A stretch of DNA of 64,000 bases, taken from assembly GCA_012490785.1 (NCBI GenBank), contig JAAXCT010000085.1, positions 496,001 to 560,000 of the forward strand, given 5' to 3'. Position numbers and translations under genes: made by a program. This DNA comes from Eragrostis nindensis (lineage: Eukaryota; Streptophyta; Magnoliopsida; Poales; Poaceae). The notes under the pieces are model-generated. The model worked only from the letters and a program-made list of their open reading frames with translations, ran no database searches and was not told the origin of the DNA. Positions 10,096 through 20,667 of the stretch are shown piece after piece. Each line of letters starts with the position of its first letter. The first letter of the stretch is position 1.

Positions 10096-11549
10096 AGGAG
10101 GGAACAAGGAACCCGCATGAAGACGGTGTTGATGGCGAAACAAAAGATATCACTGCCGTGCTCACCAGCGATCTTGGTTGGCCCACTCCTGTCAACTGCT
10201 TGGGCTAAAGGACATGAATCGGAATTCTATCTAATAATCTAGCATTACCGTTCTGACATCTACGACTCTTTGTTTGTATCTTTCAAGTCTCTCCCAAATC
10301 TTGGTGAGCAGAAGGCATGGGCTTGAATTTGTTTAGATGCCATTGTTCTAGAGACCGGATATCTGACGGAAGAGGATGAGCTTACCGGTGTTCACAGCAT
10401 TCGTAGAGCAAGGATGTTATTAAGATGGGAGAAAAAAAATAGCAGAAAGGCAAATGGGAAAGGGGATCGCTCACCAAGCGCTGGAGAAAGCCAAAACTCT
10501 GTTGAGATCGCTGTATTGCCGCGTATGGCGGCTGTGGAAGAGGGTTTGGCAGCTCCCAAACCTGGTCCGTACGGACAGGCGTTTACCATGAAACCTTTGC
10601 ATCAAATCTGATAACGGTGGCATGCATGTGTGACGAGCCTATTGAAAGTGGTGGCATGTGTGACGAGCCGACGTCCGACAACTGCAGTTAGCATGGCGCT
10701 TCGATTTCATGGACGGTAAATAGTTGCAACTCATGAGGCCAGCAGCCAGGGCAGAGCGGCTGAGGCACTAGGGGCTGTTTGCATCGGACGAAACCTACCT
10801 GGCTCAGGCAGAGCTCCCAGGCGTCCGATTTTGAGTGCTTGCGGCCAGGAGAGCGCTGCCTGGCCGGCAAGGTGCCTGGCAGGGTTCAAAGCAAACAAGT
10901 CGTACATTAATCATGTGTCATTACGCTTAAAAATGATGGGGTACAATAATTAACATGACACTAATTAACCATGTGTCATTACGTTATAGAAAACAACTAA
11001 AAAATCGGCGCGCCTTGCTTGCTACCTGCCTATGTTAAGCTTCTTTCTTACGAGCGCCCTTTCGGTTGATCCTTGTTGCCAGCCTGTTATCAGTGGTATT
11101 TATCTTCAGGCTAAGTTTCATCTCAGTCCATTTGTCTCTATCTATGTTAATGCCACGCGGACTTCACCACTGTTTGGAGTGCACAAATCATGAACACACT
11201 TATTTTTTGAACCCATGTGAGTTTCTATAAACGAACATGTAATTGTTCAAACATTTTCGTTTCCCTCATGCTACATCCACTTCTGAACTATAACATCGCA
11301 ATGAGATTACCAACTGATAGAATTTCCTAAGCTAAAAACAGACGGCGGTAAAATAAATCGAGATGTTGTGGAAAACTGAATCGAAAGTAGACCCCAGATG
11401 TAAACAAAGCAAACAATCGAAAGTTAACCGATGAGAGGGAATTTTAATTAATATTGCAAACAGTGTGCACAACATTTGTTTCTTAATTATTTTCAGCATT
11501 TATGGTCACATTCAGCCACTTATTATTATCACTCTTACAATCTTATTAA
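10096..11549. other. Intergenic; no gene recognised
   Basis: This holds short antiparallel frames (10392-10611) without motifs and a diverged direct repeat of attaa(t/c)catgtgtcattacg at about 10906 and 10963. A possible small MITE around 10768-10900 has gctgtttgc/gcaaaca ends but no target duplication I can show. The last few hundred bases are AT-rich and form the 3' flank of the peptide gene. Confidence 0.5.
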
Positions 11550-11898
11550 CTAACGACAATTTTGTAGGCACTCCTCCTTTGTCGGAGCACACTCAATCAC
11601 ATGGCCATCACAACAATAGCAATGAAACCTCGTATGACAACTTAGAATATTAGCCTTATAGCAATTTCCCAATGGAGGATAAGCGATCTTTTTTCCATCT
11701 AGTTCAGACATGGCTCGAGCTGTTTGTCAAAGATTATCAGAAAAGAAAACAAAATATCAATGAGTAAAAATCTGTAACAAGCTCAGAATGTAAGATGGAA
11801 TATTTTGATACATAGTATCACTTACATTGCGCCTGACTTGCAAAAGAACAAATCAGTAGCAGCGAAAGGAAGGCAAGCGTATGGATGTGCTTCTCCAT
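11550..11898 (-). CDS. Secreted eight-cysteine peptide, MEG/ESF1-like, two exons
   Basis: This gene has not been split or shifted. Exon 1 (11826-11898) encodes a textbook signal peptide, MEKHIHTLAFLSLLLICSFA followed by SQAQ, and ends at a GT-AAGTG donor. A 106-bp intron (11720-11825) ends in ACAG. Exon 2 (11550-11719) completes the split codon and runs to TAG. The product is 80 residues, with a mature part of about 55. Its cysteines have spacing C-x6-C-x5-C-x-C-C-x5-C-x6-C-x3-C, including the hallmark CYCC and an ECLQNC end. This resembles grass MEG (maternally expressed gene) peptides and embryo-surrounding-factor (ESF1) peptides, which are secreted signals around the embryo or endosperm. 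Family assignment is by motif; another cysteine-rich peptide family is possible. A TATA box lies about 105 bp upstream. Confidence 0.75.
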
Positions 11899-12001
11899 CT
11901 CTAAAGGCAGCGCAACGCTCGTACTCCTTGCGAGTGTTTATTGTGTTCTGAACTTCTGATCGAATGGAACGATGCAATGCTTCTGAACTATACATGTGTA
12001 T

Positions 12002-12010
12002 CTTATATAG
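12002..12010 (-). promoter_or_regulatory. TATA box of the peptide gene
   Basis: The minus strand reads CTATATAAG, about 105 bp before the start codon at 11898. That leaves room for a 5' UTR of about 75 bp. The position and strand agree with the peptide gene. Confidence 0.7.
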
Positions 12011-12860
12011 AGGGAGAGGCAGAGGGGTGGGGGACAATCGGCATAAAATAAATTAATAATAAAACAGCCAGGCTGGTCACCATAATTCCCGGTCTTTAAT
12101 GGTCATCATTTCCTGCTATTTCATGCTTTCCAAATGATTTTATTGTGGTGATTTTGATTAGGTACATCTTGGTAATTACTATTTCATTAAAAGTTTCTAA
12201 GTAATATTTTTCTTCCTTAATTACCTCATATTATTTAGCAAGTTTTCAGTGCCGACCTCAGGGATGGTCCGGACGCCCAGCCAGGTCGTCATGCTGATAT
12301 CTAGGAGCATGTTGGGGGATCGTCCGTTATCAGTAAATACGGAAATCTAGCACATGGGTCACGCCTTAGGCCATGATTGAATGCCTCACCTTTTTGCTAA
12401 ATCTCACTCTCTATATTCCCAAGCTAGCCACTCTGTATATTACCATTTAACTATCTATTTAGCCAAAATTTCCTCTTTATATTTCAGTACGTTCCAACAA
12501 CTAGCTAAATCATACTCTTCATAATCCACGTGAGCTCCCTCCCCAGACGCGGCAGGAGCAGCAGCTCATCTCCTACCTCCTTTTTCATGGCCGGCGCCCC
12601 TCTTCTCTGCCTCCAAAACGTTGCGGCAAGTTGCCTGAGGTGAAGGAGGGACAACAAAAATACGATTTCTCCACCAAAACGTTGAAACTCGGAAATGCAC
12701 TTTCACCTCCAGAACCGCATCGGTGGACGACGAGCTCGTCGGCGGAAGTAATCACCCAGGGTGTCGCCATCCAAAGGCTAATGACCATCAAAATGGAAAC
12801 ATTAGGAAGCTCCAAAGATGATTGCGTAACCAAATTTTCCATATACTTTGCTTAAGCTGC
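12011..12860. other. Intergenic; upstream region of the peptide gene, no gene recognised
   Basis: This is AT-rich promoter-proximal sequence followed by a more GC-rich part (12530-12840). The small antiparallel frames there show no motifs and no domain is visible. Confidence 0.45.
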
Positions 12861-12875
12861 GAATTTCTGAATCTT

Positions 12876-13908
12876 TTTTTTGTAGGCAACAGGAGGGGCA
12901 GCGAGCCCCTACTGATTATATATTATATATAAGGATAAAAGTAAGTTTATATTAGAGTAATCTAAAAAATCAAAAACAGTACAGGAAATTAAGAAACAGA
13001 ATCTAGCCATTGTTCTATATATGGAAAGTATCTTCTCTTCGCTCTGTGCAACAGAAGCGAGAAATCCTTCAGGAACTTCCTCTTACACTCCTCCACTGTA
13101 GGTGGAACTTGATTAAAAATCCAATCATTTCTTGTTGTCCATATCGCCCAACTCATAAGAATAATGATTTCCATGAAGAAATCAAGATCCTTCTAAATTT
13201 TAGACCCGTCACATCAAAAAGAATCTTAACAATTGAAAATATTGTGATTAGTTTAATGACAAAACCTTTTTCACATATGGGTGCTATTTTCGAGACGAAT
13301 CTAATGAGCCTAATTAATCTATATTTTGCTACAGTGATGCTACAGTAACTATCTTCTAATCGCCGCTTAATTACCCTCGTTAGATTCGTCTCGCGAGTTA
13401 GACGAGGGGTTCTGAAATTAGTTTTATAATTTGACTTTGTTTAGCACATATAAATTGTAAGATTCTATTTGATGTGACCCCTCTAAATTTTAGACCCCTG
13501 GAAACGAACATACCTTAGTGATAGTTCTTAAAGGTCTTGCTCCTTGCAGCATTTGAATACCAATTGCATCCCAGCATCTCCTTGCGAAGCTACAGTTAAG
13601 AAAGAGATGATTTCTTGATTCATCTTCTTGCCATAAACACAGTTCACAGTCATATGCTTCAAGTTCCATATTTTTTCTCTGCAATTACTCCCTTGTATTT
13701 ACCCTATCTTTCAGGTACAGCCAGAAGAAAACCTTATGTTTCATTTGACATGAAGACCATAACCACTTATATGTTGGATGAACATGTCTTCTATCAATCA
13801 TCATTCTGTAAAATTTGACCCAAGAGAAGTTTGAATTACCCAAATGTAATTCCATCTGTCATTTTCCTCTGATTGAACTAGATTTCCAATGAAGGCATTC
13901 ATTTCATT
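12876..13908 (-). mobile_element. 5'-truncated LINE with 15-bp target duplication
   Basis: The element is flanked by perfect copies of gaatttctgaatctt (12861-12875 and 13909-13923). The T-run at 12876 is the poly(A) tail on the minus strand. Coding remnants of the LINE zinc-binding C-terminus are readable on the minus strand: CELCLWQEDESRNHLFLNCS at about 13560-13650 and MEIIILMSWAIWTTRNDWIF at about 13112-13172. A MITE splits these two segments. At about 1 kb it is a typical dead-on-arrival copy. Confidence 0.9.
13186..13503. mobile_element. MITE inserted in the truncated LINE
   Basis: The ends are inverted: tctaaattttagacccgtca at the left, and on the right the complement of gtgacccctctaaattttag. 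The tcgtctcgcgagttag-type interior wording is common in a grass hAT-like MITE family. It separates two in-order pieces of LINE coding sequence. The exact ends and target duplication are not resolved. Confidence 0.6.
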
Positions 13909-14598
13909 GAATTTCTGAATCTTGTGTGCATGGTCTGGAATTGGGGAAAAAAGAACAGCCCAATTCGGAGCTCGCCGGCAGTGGAACCCGACGAGACGGA
14001 GTGAGGAATTCGTGCTGCAGCGCCATCCAGTTCCACACCCTCCTTAATCTTGCTCGTCACCGCACATCCACGGCCTCGCTTGACTCCATCTTAACAGCAT
14101 CCGCCGGCCTGTGTTCCAGGGCGTCGACGGCATCCCGTAGCGCGAGCACGAGCCTGGCAACCCCCTTTCAGTACTCCCGTGTGCCGCGCGCGATGTCGAG
14201 CCGGAGCAAAAGCCGCATCAGCGCTTCTCCGATGGCAACCCGCGCCCGTGCGTCCCCGTGTAGCGCCTCTGCCTCGCGCGCCTCCTTCCCTGCAACCACC
14301 TCTGCCTCCCGATCCACCACGCGTAGCGCGCGCATGGTCCGCCTTGCAAGGAACCAGCGCGCCGCCGCCTGGAGCCGCACCACCGCGTTAACATCGGCGG
14401 GGCCGGCTTCGTCGAGTTCCGATGAGAAACTAAGGCGGGTGGAGGATGTCGGAATAAACACGCCATGGATGTGTGCGTGTGCGTTAGTGTGTGTCGCGGC
14501 GTCTAGCTTGTTGCGGCCGCGTCGCATCGTAGTGTTGTTGGCATTGCTTACACCAAACAGAAAACAACACTTTAGGCTGGTTACGCCTAGAGCAAATA

Positions 14599-14615
14599 TT
14601 CCCGGTTCGGCGCCA
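14599..14615 (-). other. Second primer-binding-site-like sequence, beside LTR2
   Basis: The minus strand reads tggcgccgaaccgggaa, 8 nt from the LTR2 end. It shares the first eight bases with the tRNA-Asp site and then differs. It shows that LTR2 also faced an internal region on its far side. Confidence 0.6.
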
Positions 14616-14623
14616 GAAATACA

Positions 14624-16358
14624 TGGGTTAAGTTACTTGCTTAAAATACATAATAATCCACAACTAGCAACAAGTGCTAGAGATGCATTATTCGTATTCA
14701 ACATAAAAGAAGATCCGCAAGCGCACGGATAACCCGTTGTAGCATTTCACCCGAGAGTATTCCAGGGTATCGTTATTTATATTTTCCAAAAGGAAGACGT
14801 AGTTGACAAGTGTGTACTTATACTCATGGTGTTACAAATGATAGATCATAACCGTATTTCAATGCAGGGGTAAGGTGTAAATGGATATGAGGATAGTGTG
14901 ACACACACATAGCAGGCAATTCCACTCTCTGATAAAAGGCGAGAGGCAACTCTAAGCTAGTCTAGGATTAAGTAAGAAGGTTGCTACTCCTAATGTACAT
15001 CGTCATGTAGCGTGCGTAGCTTCTACCTATATCCTAAGCTGTACACAAGTCAGGACTAAGCTGTTTTACTGCCAAGCCAACATCGGGAGATCCAACGATC
15101 AGAGTCTGCCCCAATCTCCAGACTTTCATATATACTCCTACGCCATGCCCGAACGTGGAGGATTACAAGGGATAGACAGGGCTGTCACCACCTGCCGCCT
15201 ACCTCTACAAACTGTGGGACACGAACACGCAACCAAGGGTGGAAAGGAATCCCTAGCACCATGCTAGCGTAACTAACCACAACCCTAGATCCCTCGAGGC
15301 ACCTCGCAAGGCGATAAACCTAGAGCACCTTTGCAGGACAATAGATCCGATGACTAAGCAAAAGGAACAACGAGTTCTAACAAGCGATTACTTAGACAAG
15401 GGATCAGAACTAGCACTACATTATGCATAAGCGATCGTCGCTCAAGGACGAGCGACGAATGATGAATCATGAAGAACGATCATTGTTAACCGATGATCGA
15501 GTATGAACGAACGACGAACGATCATGAACGAACATCGATGAACGATGAACGAACAATGAACGAACATGAACGAACGAAGAACGTTCATCCAAGATCAAGG
15601 ATGAACGATGAACTAGCATAAGCACATAACTACTACAAGAACGATGATATTCCATTGATCAATAAATAAGTCTTACAAAGAGAGAAAAAGGATACAAGGG
15701 AATATACCCCAAACTCTCCAAGGGACTTGAGAGCCAAAAGGGCAGCCTTCAACTCAGCCTAGGCCTAACTAGAGAGCCTCTAGCTCTGATGTGTGGAGGA
15801 GGGAATGAGCCTCTTGTGTTGGTGTGTGTGGAAAGGAGGGGGTACCCCTCCTTATATAGCCCTCCAACGGTGGTGGAATTGAGGCGGTTCCCGGCATTGA
15901 TGTCATTGATTGCAGAGGGAACCGACCTCCCAAGGTCAGTTGCAAACCGTCATAGAAAGATGGACCTAGGGGGGCCACCTGCCAGGTCGGCCGACCCAGG
16001 GTTTGGGGTCGGCCGACCCAGGCCTGGCCCCTCCAAGGCTGGGCTTTGGTGGGTGGCTTTCCCCTGGCCTTTAGGCCTCTTGTCCAGGTGTATGGCCTCA
16101 GTTGATGTTCTGGTGGGTTCTGGGCCTTTTATTCTTGAATTATATTCCCGTGGCGAGCGTCATTTGATAGAAGTGTCGGAATCATCGCTTTGGGGCATGT
16201 TTACACCTGGAATTCCCTGTTTTCTACCTGCACACTAAAATCTAGAGGTACATGTGGAAATAGGTTATTTGATAATAAAATGCTAGTAAGGAGTGTTAGT
16301 TCTTCCTTATTTATGGAGCTAAATGACGGTCAAATTCTTGGTCTAAAGACTGTCAACA
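14624..16358 (-). repeat. LTR2 of the Athila-like composite (1,735 bp)
   Basis: The minus strand starts TGTTGACAGTC at 16358 and ends in CCCA at 14624. It holds a TATA-like ctatataagg near 15851-15862 and a degenerate gaacgaacgatgaac repeat at 15430-15610. It shares blocks with LTR1 (such as ccgcaagcgcacggataaccc and its counterpart) but is much diverged from it. Confidence 0.75.
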
Positions 16359-17739
16359 ACTCCCCCAAGCTGTGGGGCTTATATGTCACACCTTGTCATG
16401 CAGCACTGAAGATTAGAACGGTACTTTCGGACAAGTAAACAATTCTAGCAGGTATGCATCCAGAGTTCTTATATGCTGCAAGGTAAGGTGTAAAAATTCT
16501 CCTTCGTTTTGGATGGCACTTCTCTTACCGTCCCTCGTGTGACTCTATTTCTACAAGCTTCACTCATCCTACCTTTACCAAATGAGGCTTTGTATGTGGG
16601 GCTTGGTAAGGAATGCACAAATGTCATGCATATATTGTGAAGCTAAAGGATGAGTCTCAATCAACATAGCAACTCCTTATATTTTGGTCATAGGGGAGGT
16701 GTGATGGAAGGGGAGAAAATGAACTCACACTTGTGGAAGAGGGTTTTTGAAAACATTGGTCATGTATTTTGCTCAAGATGTTTATGATAGGAACCATATA
16801 GCCCTTTTTCTTTTGGTTTTTTTTTTACTACTCCATGGTGCAAGGGGCCATAATTTTGCATGGTTCATACAAACATTTTGAAATATTCTTGAGCTTTTGG
16901 ATGGACCAATGGTTTTGCAAACTTTGAAAAATGTTTGGTTGATTTGTCCAAACATTCCCCTTTTTATTTGGTGGAAAGAATTTTCGAAAACACATGCGAA
17001 GGAATTATGACTAAGATTAGGAGTGCTTTAGTTTCAAGAGTACATCAAACCTTAACTAAACTCAATACATAAACAAATGGCTATGAGTGGGGCTGTTTCG
17101 AATATTATGATATGGATCTAGTAGGTAAATAAATTCTCGCACTAAGAGAAGTGCGTCAAAACAGAAGGGTTTTAGGTACTTGCAGCAATTTAAGAAAAAA
17201 CATCTATGGATGAGACCATGCTACAAAATTGCAACAAGTCCTAATCATGCCATATCATAATCTACAATGCTTAGACTTGGTGTAACAAATGCAATCCACG
17301 GAAATAAGCAAGACTCATGATGTGATCATGCTCACATAAAAATAACACATATGTCAGGAGTAGAGGTTGCATCTATGCGATACATGGAAAGCTAATTTGT
17401 AACTGGATCATCATTTCCCTTAAGTATAGCAATTCACCAAGATTCTAGAATTTATTCGAAACAGGGAGTTTATTATTTATTAAGGAAGGTAGAGATACTT
17501 ACCTGAGGGTCCTCCCCAAGCTTGAGTCTTTGCAAGACTCGAGCTAGTGTTGAACTCCTTCTTAATTGTCGGCCCTCTCCAAGCTTGAGCTTAGCAAGAC
17601 CTAAGCTTGATTAGAGCTTCCTCCTCCTTTTTGTCCTGCAAAAAGAGTGAGGATGATACATGTGGCTAGCCCCTAATGGGCATTGCCGGGAACCTATTAT
17701 TTTTGTTGTTTTTATAATTTTCTCATTTTTATTTTGTTT
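16359..17739 (-). other. Non-coding 3' internal region of the Athila-like element
   Basis: This is AT-rich with no long frame. It ends in a purine-rich tract (minus strand agcttgggggagt) directly before LTR2, the expected plus-strand priming site. Repeated ccaagcttgag words occur at 17514-17600. Confidence 0.6.
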
Positions 17740-18123
17740 TTACCGTTTAAAAGAAAAACAAGTGTTAGGCCTAGCTAGGATAACGATTGGGATGGCCTCC
17801 CCAATCGGAGGGCTCTCATTTTTACGTCTTGAGCTAGACGTTCTCTGCGTCGTTTCAACTTGTTGGACCTCGCTCGCTGGAGAATCTGGCGAGGCTGAGG
17901 TTCCTTCTTTCTTCTGCCACACCTTGGTTGTCTTCTTTGTACTTGTGGCGGCGACCGTTTCCTTTTTGGGCGCCTTGGTTGTGCTTTCCTCGGTCGATAC
18001 TTGGGTTGCCTTCTTCTTCCTTGAGCGCCTAGCTCTCCTCTTCTTAGGCGATTTTGATTCGCCTACTCCTTCTTGAAGTGGAGGAGCAAGAGGGGCGTGC
18101 GGTGTTTTAGGCTGCTGAGGCAT
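17740..18123 (-). pseudogene. Basic C-terminal tail after the Athila-like protease
   Basis: 127 codons rich in Lys/Arg/Thr/Ser (KSPKKRRARRSRKKKATQ) lie downstream of the protease remnant. Their position shows that the gag-protease frame ended here rather than continuing into RT. No domain is recognised; it may be a nucleic-acid-binding tail. Confidence 0.45.
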
Positions 18124-18518
18124 CTTCCTTGGAGACCTCTAATAGTTGGCTGGCCTTCTTTCATTCTCTCTCGTCAGATAATTTCTCATATATGCAATGA
18201 GCTTGTCTGGCTGCGGCATGGATGGAGTGATCTCAATCTTCTCCACTTCCCGTGGGTCCTTTCCATATATGACCCTCACTTGCTTGCATTGCTCAACCTT
18301 AGGCCTGAAGTTGAACGTCTCTTCCCTGCCGTTGAAATCAAGGTGTATTTCTCCTGCCCCCACGTCAATGTTGGCGTTAGTGGTGCTCAAGAAAGGCTAC
18401 CCAAGGATGAGAGGGGTCTTGACATCCACTTCCATGTCAAGCACAACGAAGTCAACGGGGACGAAGAAGTTTCTGATCTGCACGGAAATGTCCTTGGCAA
18501 TACCCGCAAGATGACGAA

Positions 18519-19211
18519 CTAACTGATCTGCAAGCTGTAAGCACATGGCCATTGGCGATAACAACAGTTTAACCAGTCATATACCGTCTTGGGCATGACC
18601 CTCACGCTTGCACCCAAGTCACAGAGCGCCTGAGAAAAATGTTGGCTGCCAATTAAACATGGGATGGTTGGACACCCCGGATCCTTCTTCTTTTCTGGAA
18701 GGATGTTCAGAATGGCTGCACTGCACTCTTTTGTAAGCTTTACCACCTCCATTGCTGGAATAGGGCGCTTGTTGTTGAGGATGTCCCAGAAATACCTAGT
18801 ATAAGTAGGTACTTGCATGGCATGAAGCAGAGGAATATGCACATATATATGCCGGATGGCAACAAATTTGTCAAAGCGCTCATCCACGGAGAGCTTCTTC
18901 CTGCGATCAGGGTAAGGTAAGCCTGTAGTGTCAAAATATTTGTGAGGAGCCGCCTTGGGTGGAGCCTTCTCAATAGGAGGATCTGTCGTTGGTTCCTCTT
19001 CGGAGCTCTCCCTCTCGGCGTCTTTCTTTTCAGGGGCCTTCTTTTCGGGAACCTTTTTACCGGCCTTCTCCTTGGGGGCTACGTCCGATGTCTTTCCCTC
19101 CGCACCTTTGGGGTATGGTGGGTCCACAGTACCTCTTCCACCCCTGGTGGTGATAGCACTAACACTCTCCTTTGCGTTGACCCTCCGGCTGTCCCGGGAG
19201 TCTGACCACAC
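18519..19211 (-). pseudogene. Athila-like retroviral-type aspartic protease region
   Basis: A Lys/Glu/Pro-rich linker (KKVPEKKAPEKKDAERESSE) precedes PYPDRRKK and the protease core CDLGASVRVMPKTVYD near 18565-18615. Here the DLGAS sequence replaces the DTG/DSG triad, as is usual in Athila. The frame stops after about 230 codons. A continuation with LSTTNANIDVGAGEIHLDFN (18139-18390) follows out of frame. The RT that should follow is missing. Confidence 0.8.
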
Positions 19212-19449
19212 GAGGAACCTGCACAGCTGAAGCTATTTGCGCAATTTGCGTCTCTAACATCTTGTTATGGCTTAGCTGATTTTGCAGAGCAGTGCTAAAT
19301 GATTCTAGCTTAGAATCTATGCTCTCCAAGGCCTTATCGGTAGTAAGAAACTTCTTACTTATGCCGTCATTGATCTTCACCTGGCCGAGAACTAGATCCT
19401 TGATAGAAGGCTCATAGCGAGAAAGATTACCATTGTTACCTCACTCACT

Positions 19450-20617
19450 TTTGTTGAAGGAGAGGTCGGGCCTGGAATTCAGCCATAGTTGTTCTGGGAG
19501 CGGTACCCATTGCCATTGTTGAGGAAGTTGCATTCCTATCTTGCATTTGGGCAATTGATGCCCATGTGCCCAACGTTGCCGCACTCTTCACATGTCATGC
19601 GGGAGTCCGCAACTTGCAGGTCCTGTGGAGAGTCCACCTTGCGGAGTAGCTGATCGAGCCTGATGGCGAGCATGTCCATCGTCTTCATTTGGTGCACTCC
19701 ATGGGTCTTGGTGGTAGCCGTTCGGCGTTCACCGTGAATCTGGTTGGCGCCACCTTCTCAATCAACTTCTTAGCGTTTTTCACGCTAAGAGAGAAGAAGG
19801 AGCCGCCTGCTGTGGCATCAAGGTGCTCTCGAACGGATGGCCTCAAACCGTGGTAGAAACTCTGAATGAGGAGCCACTCCTCCATGCCAGGATGAGGGCA
19901 TGAGAGAACGTACTCCTGCATCCTGTCCCAGGCTTCCACGGTTGACTCATCTGCGAGCTGTTGGAAGCCCGAAATCTTGTTCCGCAGGGCAGTAGTCTTG
20001 CCCGGCGGGAAGAACTTGGCGAGGAAGGCATTGGAGCATGCCGTGCATGTGTCGAGGGACTCTTGGTTCGCGTAGAACTACTGGAGAGCCTTCCCCAACA
20101 TAGAGAATGGAAAAAGCTGCAATCGGATGGTATCCCGAGGTGCATCCTTCATGGCAAAGGTGTTGTACGTCATCAGGAACCTTTGGAGGTGAGCATTTGC
20201 ATCCTTTGACGGCTTCCCATAGGAAGGACTGGCCAGGATCATATTGACCAAGACCGGCTTAAGCTCGTAGTCCTTGTTGGTGATGCGCGGGTTGGGTCGC
20301 ACGCGGATGTCCTCAGTGGTTGGCGCGGAGAAATCATTGATCGTCTTCTCAACAACGGGGTCGGCCATGTTGTTCGTTGAGGAGGCCCTGACAACCGGTG
20401 GAGGAGACCCTTCAAGAGCCAGAGCGTTTTTGTGGATCTGTTTGGTGAGTCTTGCTCGAACTTTCCTCAAGAACTGTTCTGGGTCTGAGTGGAAGTTTTC
20501 TGGTAGGTCGAAACCAGTCATGCGTCGTCCTGTATTAAATTTCCACATAAAGAAGACAGGGCAAGGGGAAGCCCGCAAAAGTAAGTGATAATTATTTTTC
20601 TCACTAGTACAATGCAA
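19450..20617 (-). pseudogene. Athila-like gag, disrupted
   Basis: The capsid region includes ITNKDYELKPVLVNMILASP, DANAHLQRFLM and DTIRLQLFPFSMLGKAL; then comes FLAKFFPPGKTTALRNKISG and YHGLRPSVREHLDATAGGSF. These are standard Athila gag landmarks. A TAG at 20078-20080 replaces the Trp of the usual KALQWFY segment, and a frameshift near 19685 precedes a zinc knuckle (CEECGNVGHMGINC) at about 19560-19605. The protein cannot be made intact. Confidence 0.85.
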
Positions 20618-20640
20618 TCATTCAGAATCCAAGCTACTAC

Positions 20641-20659
20641 TTCCCTGGCAACGGCGCCA
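20641..20659 (-). other. Primer-binding site, tRNA-Asp type
   Basis: The minus strand reads tggcgccgttgccagggaa, 8 nt from the LTR1 end. It is complementary to the 3' end of plant tRNA-Asp (GUC) except for one base. This is the priming site expected for Athila-group gypsy elements. Confidence 0.85.
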
Positions 20660-20667
20660 GAAATGCT

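Noticed and set aside
10768..10905. A small MITE with gctgtttgc/gcaaaca ends
   Set aside because: End similarity is short and no target duplication could be shown.
13926..14732. A 268-codon plus-strand ORF
   Set aside because: It is antisense to the BAG gene, then crosses the BAG/copia junction and runs into retrotransposon sequence; it is a shadow of GC-rich coding DNA.
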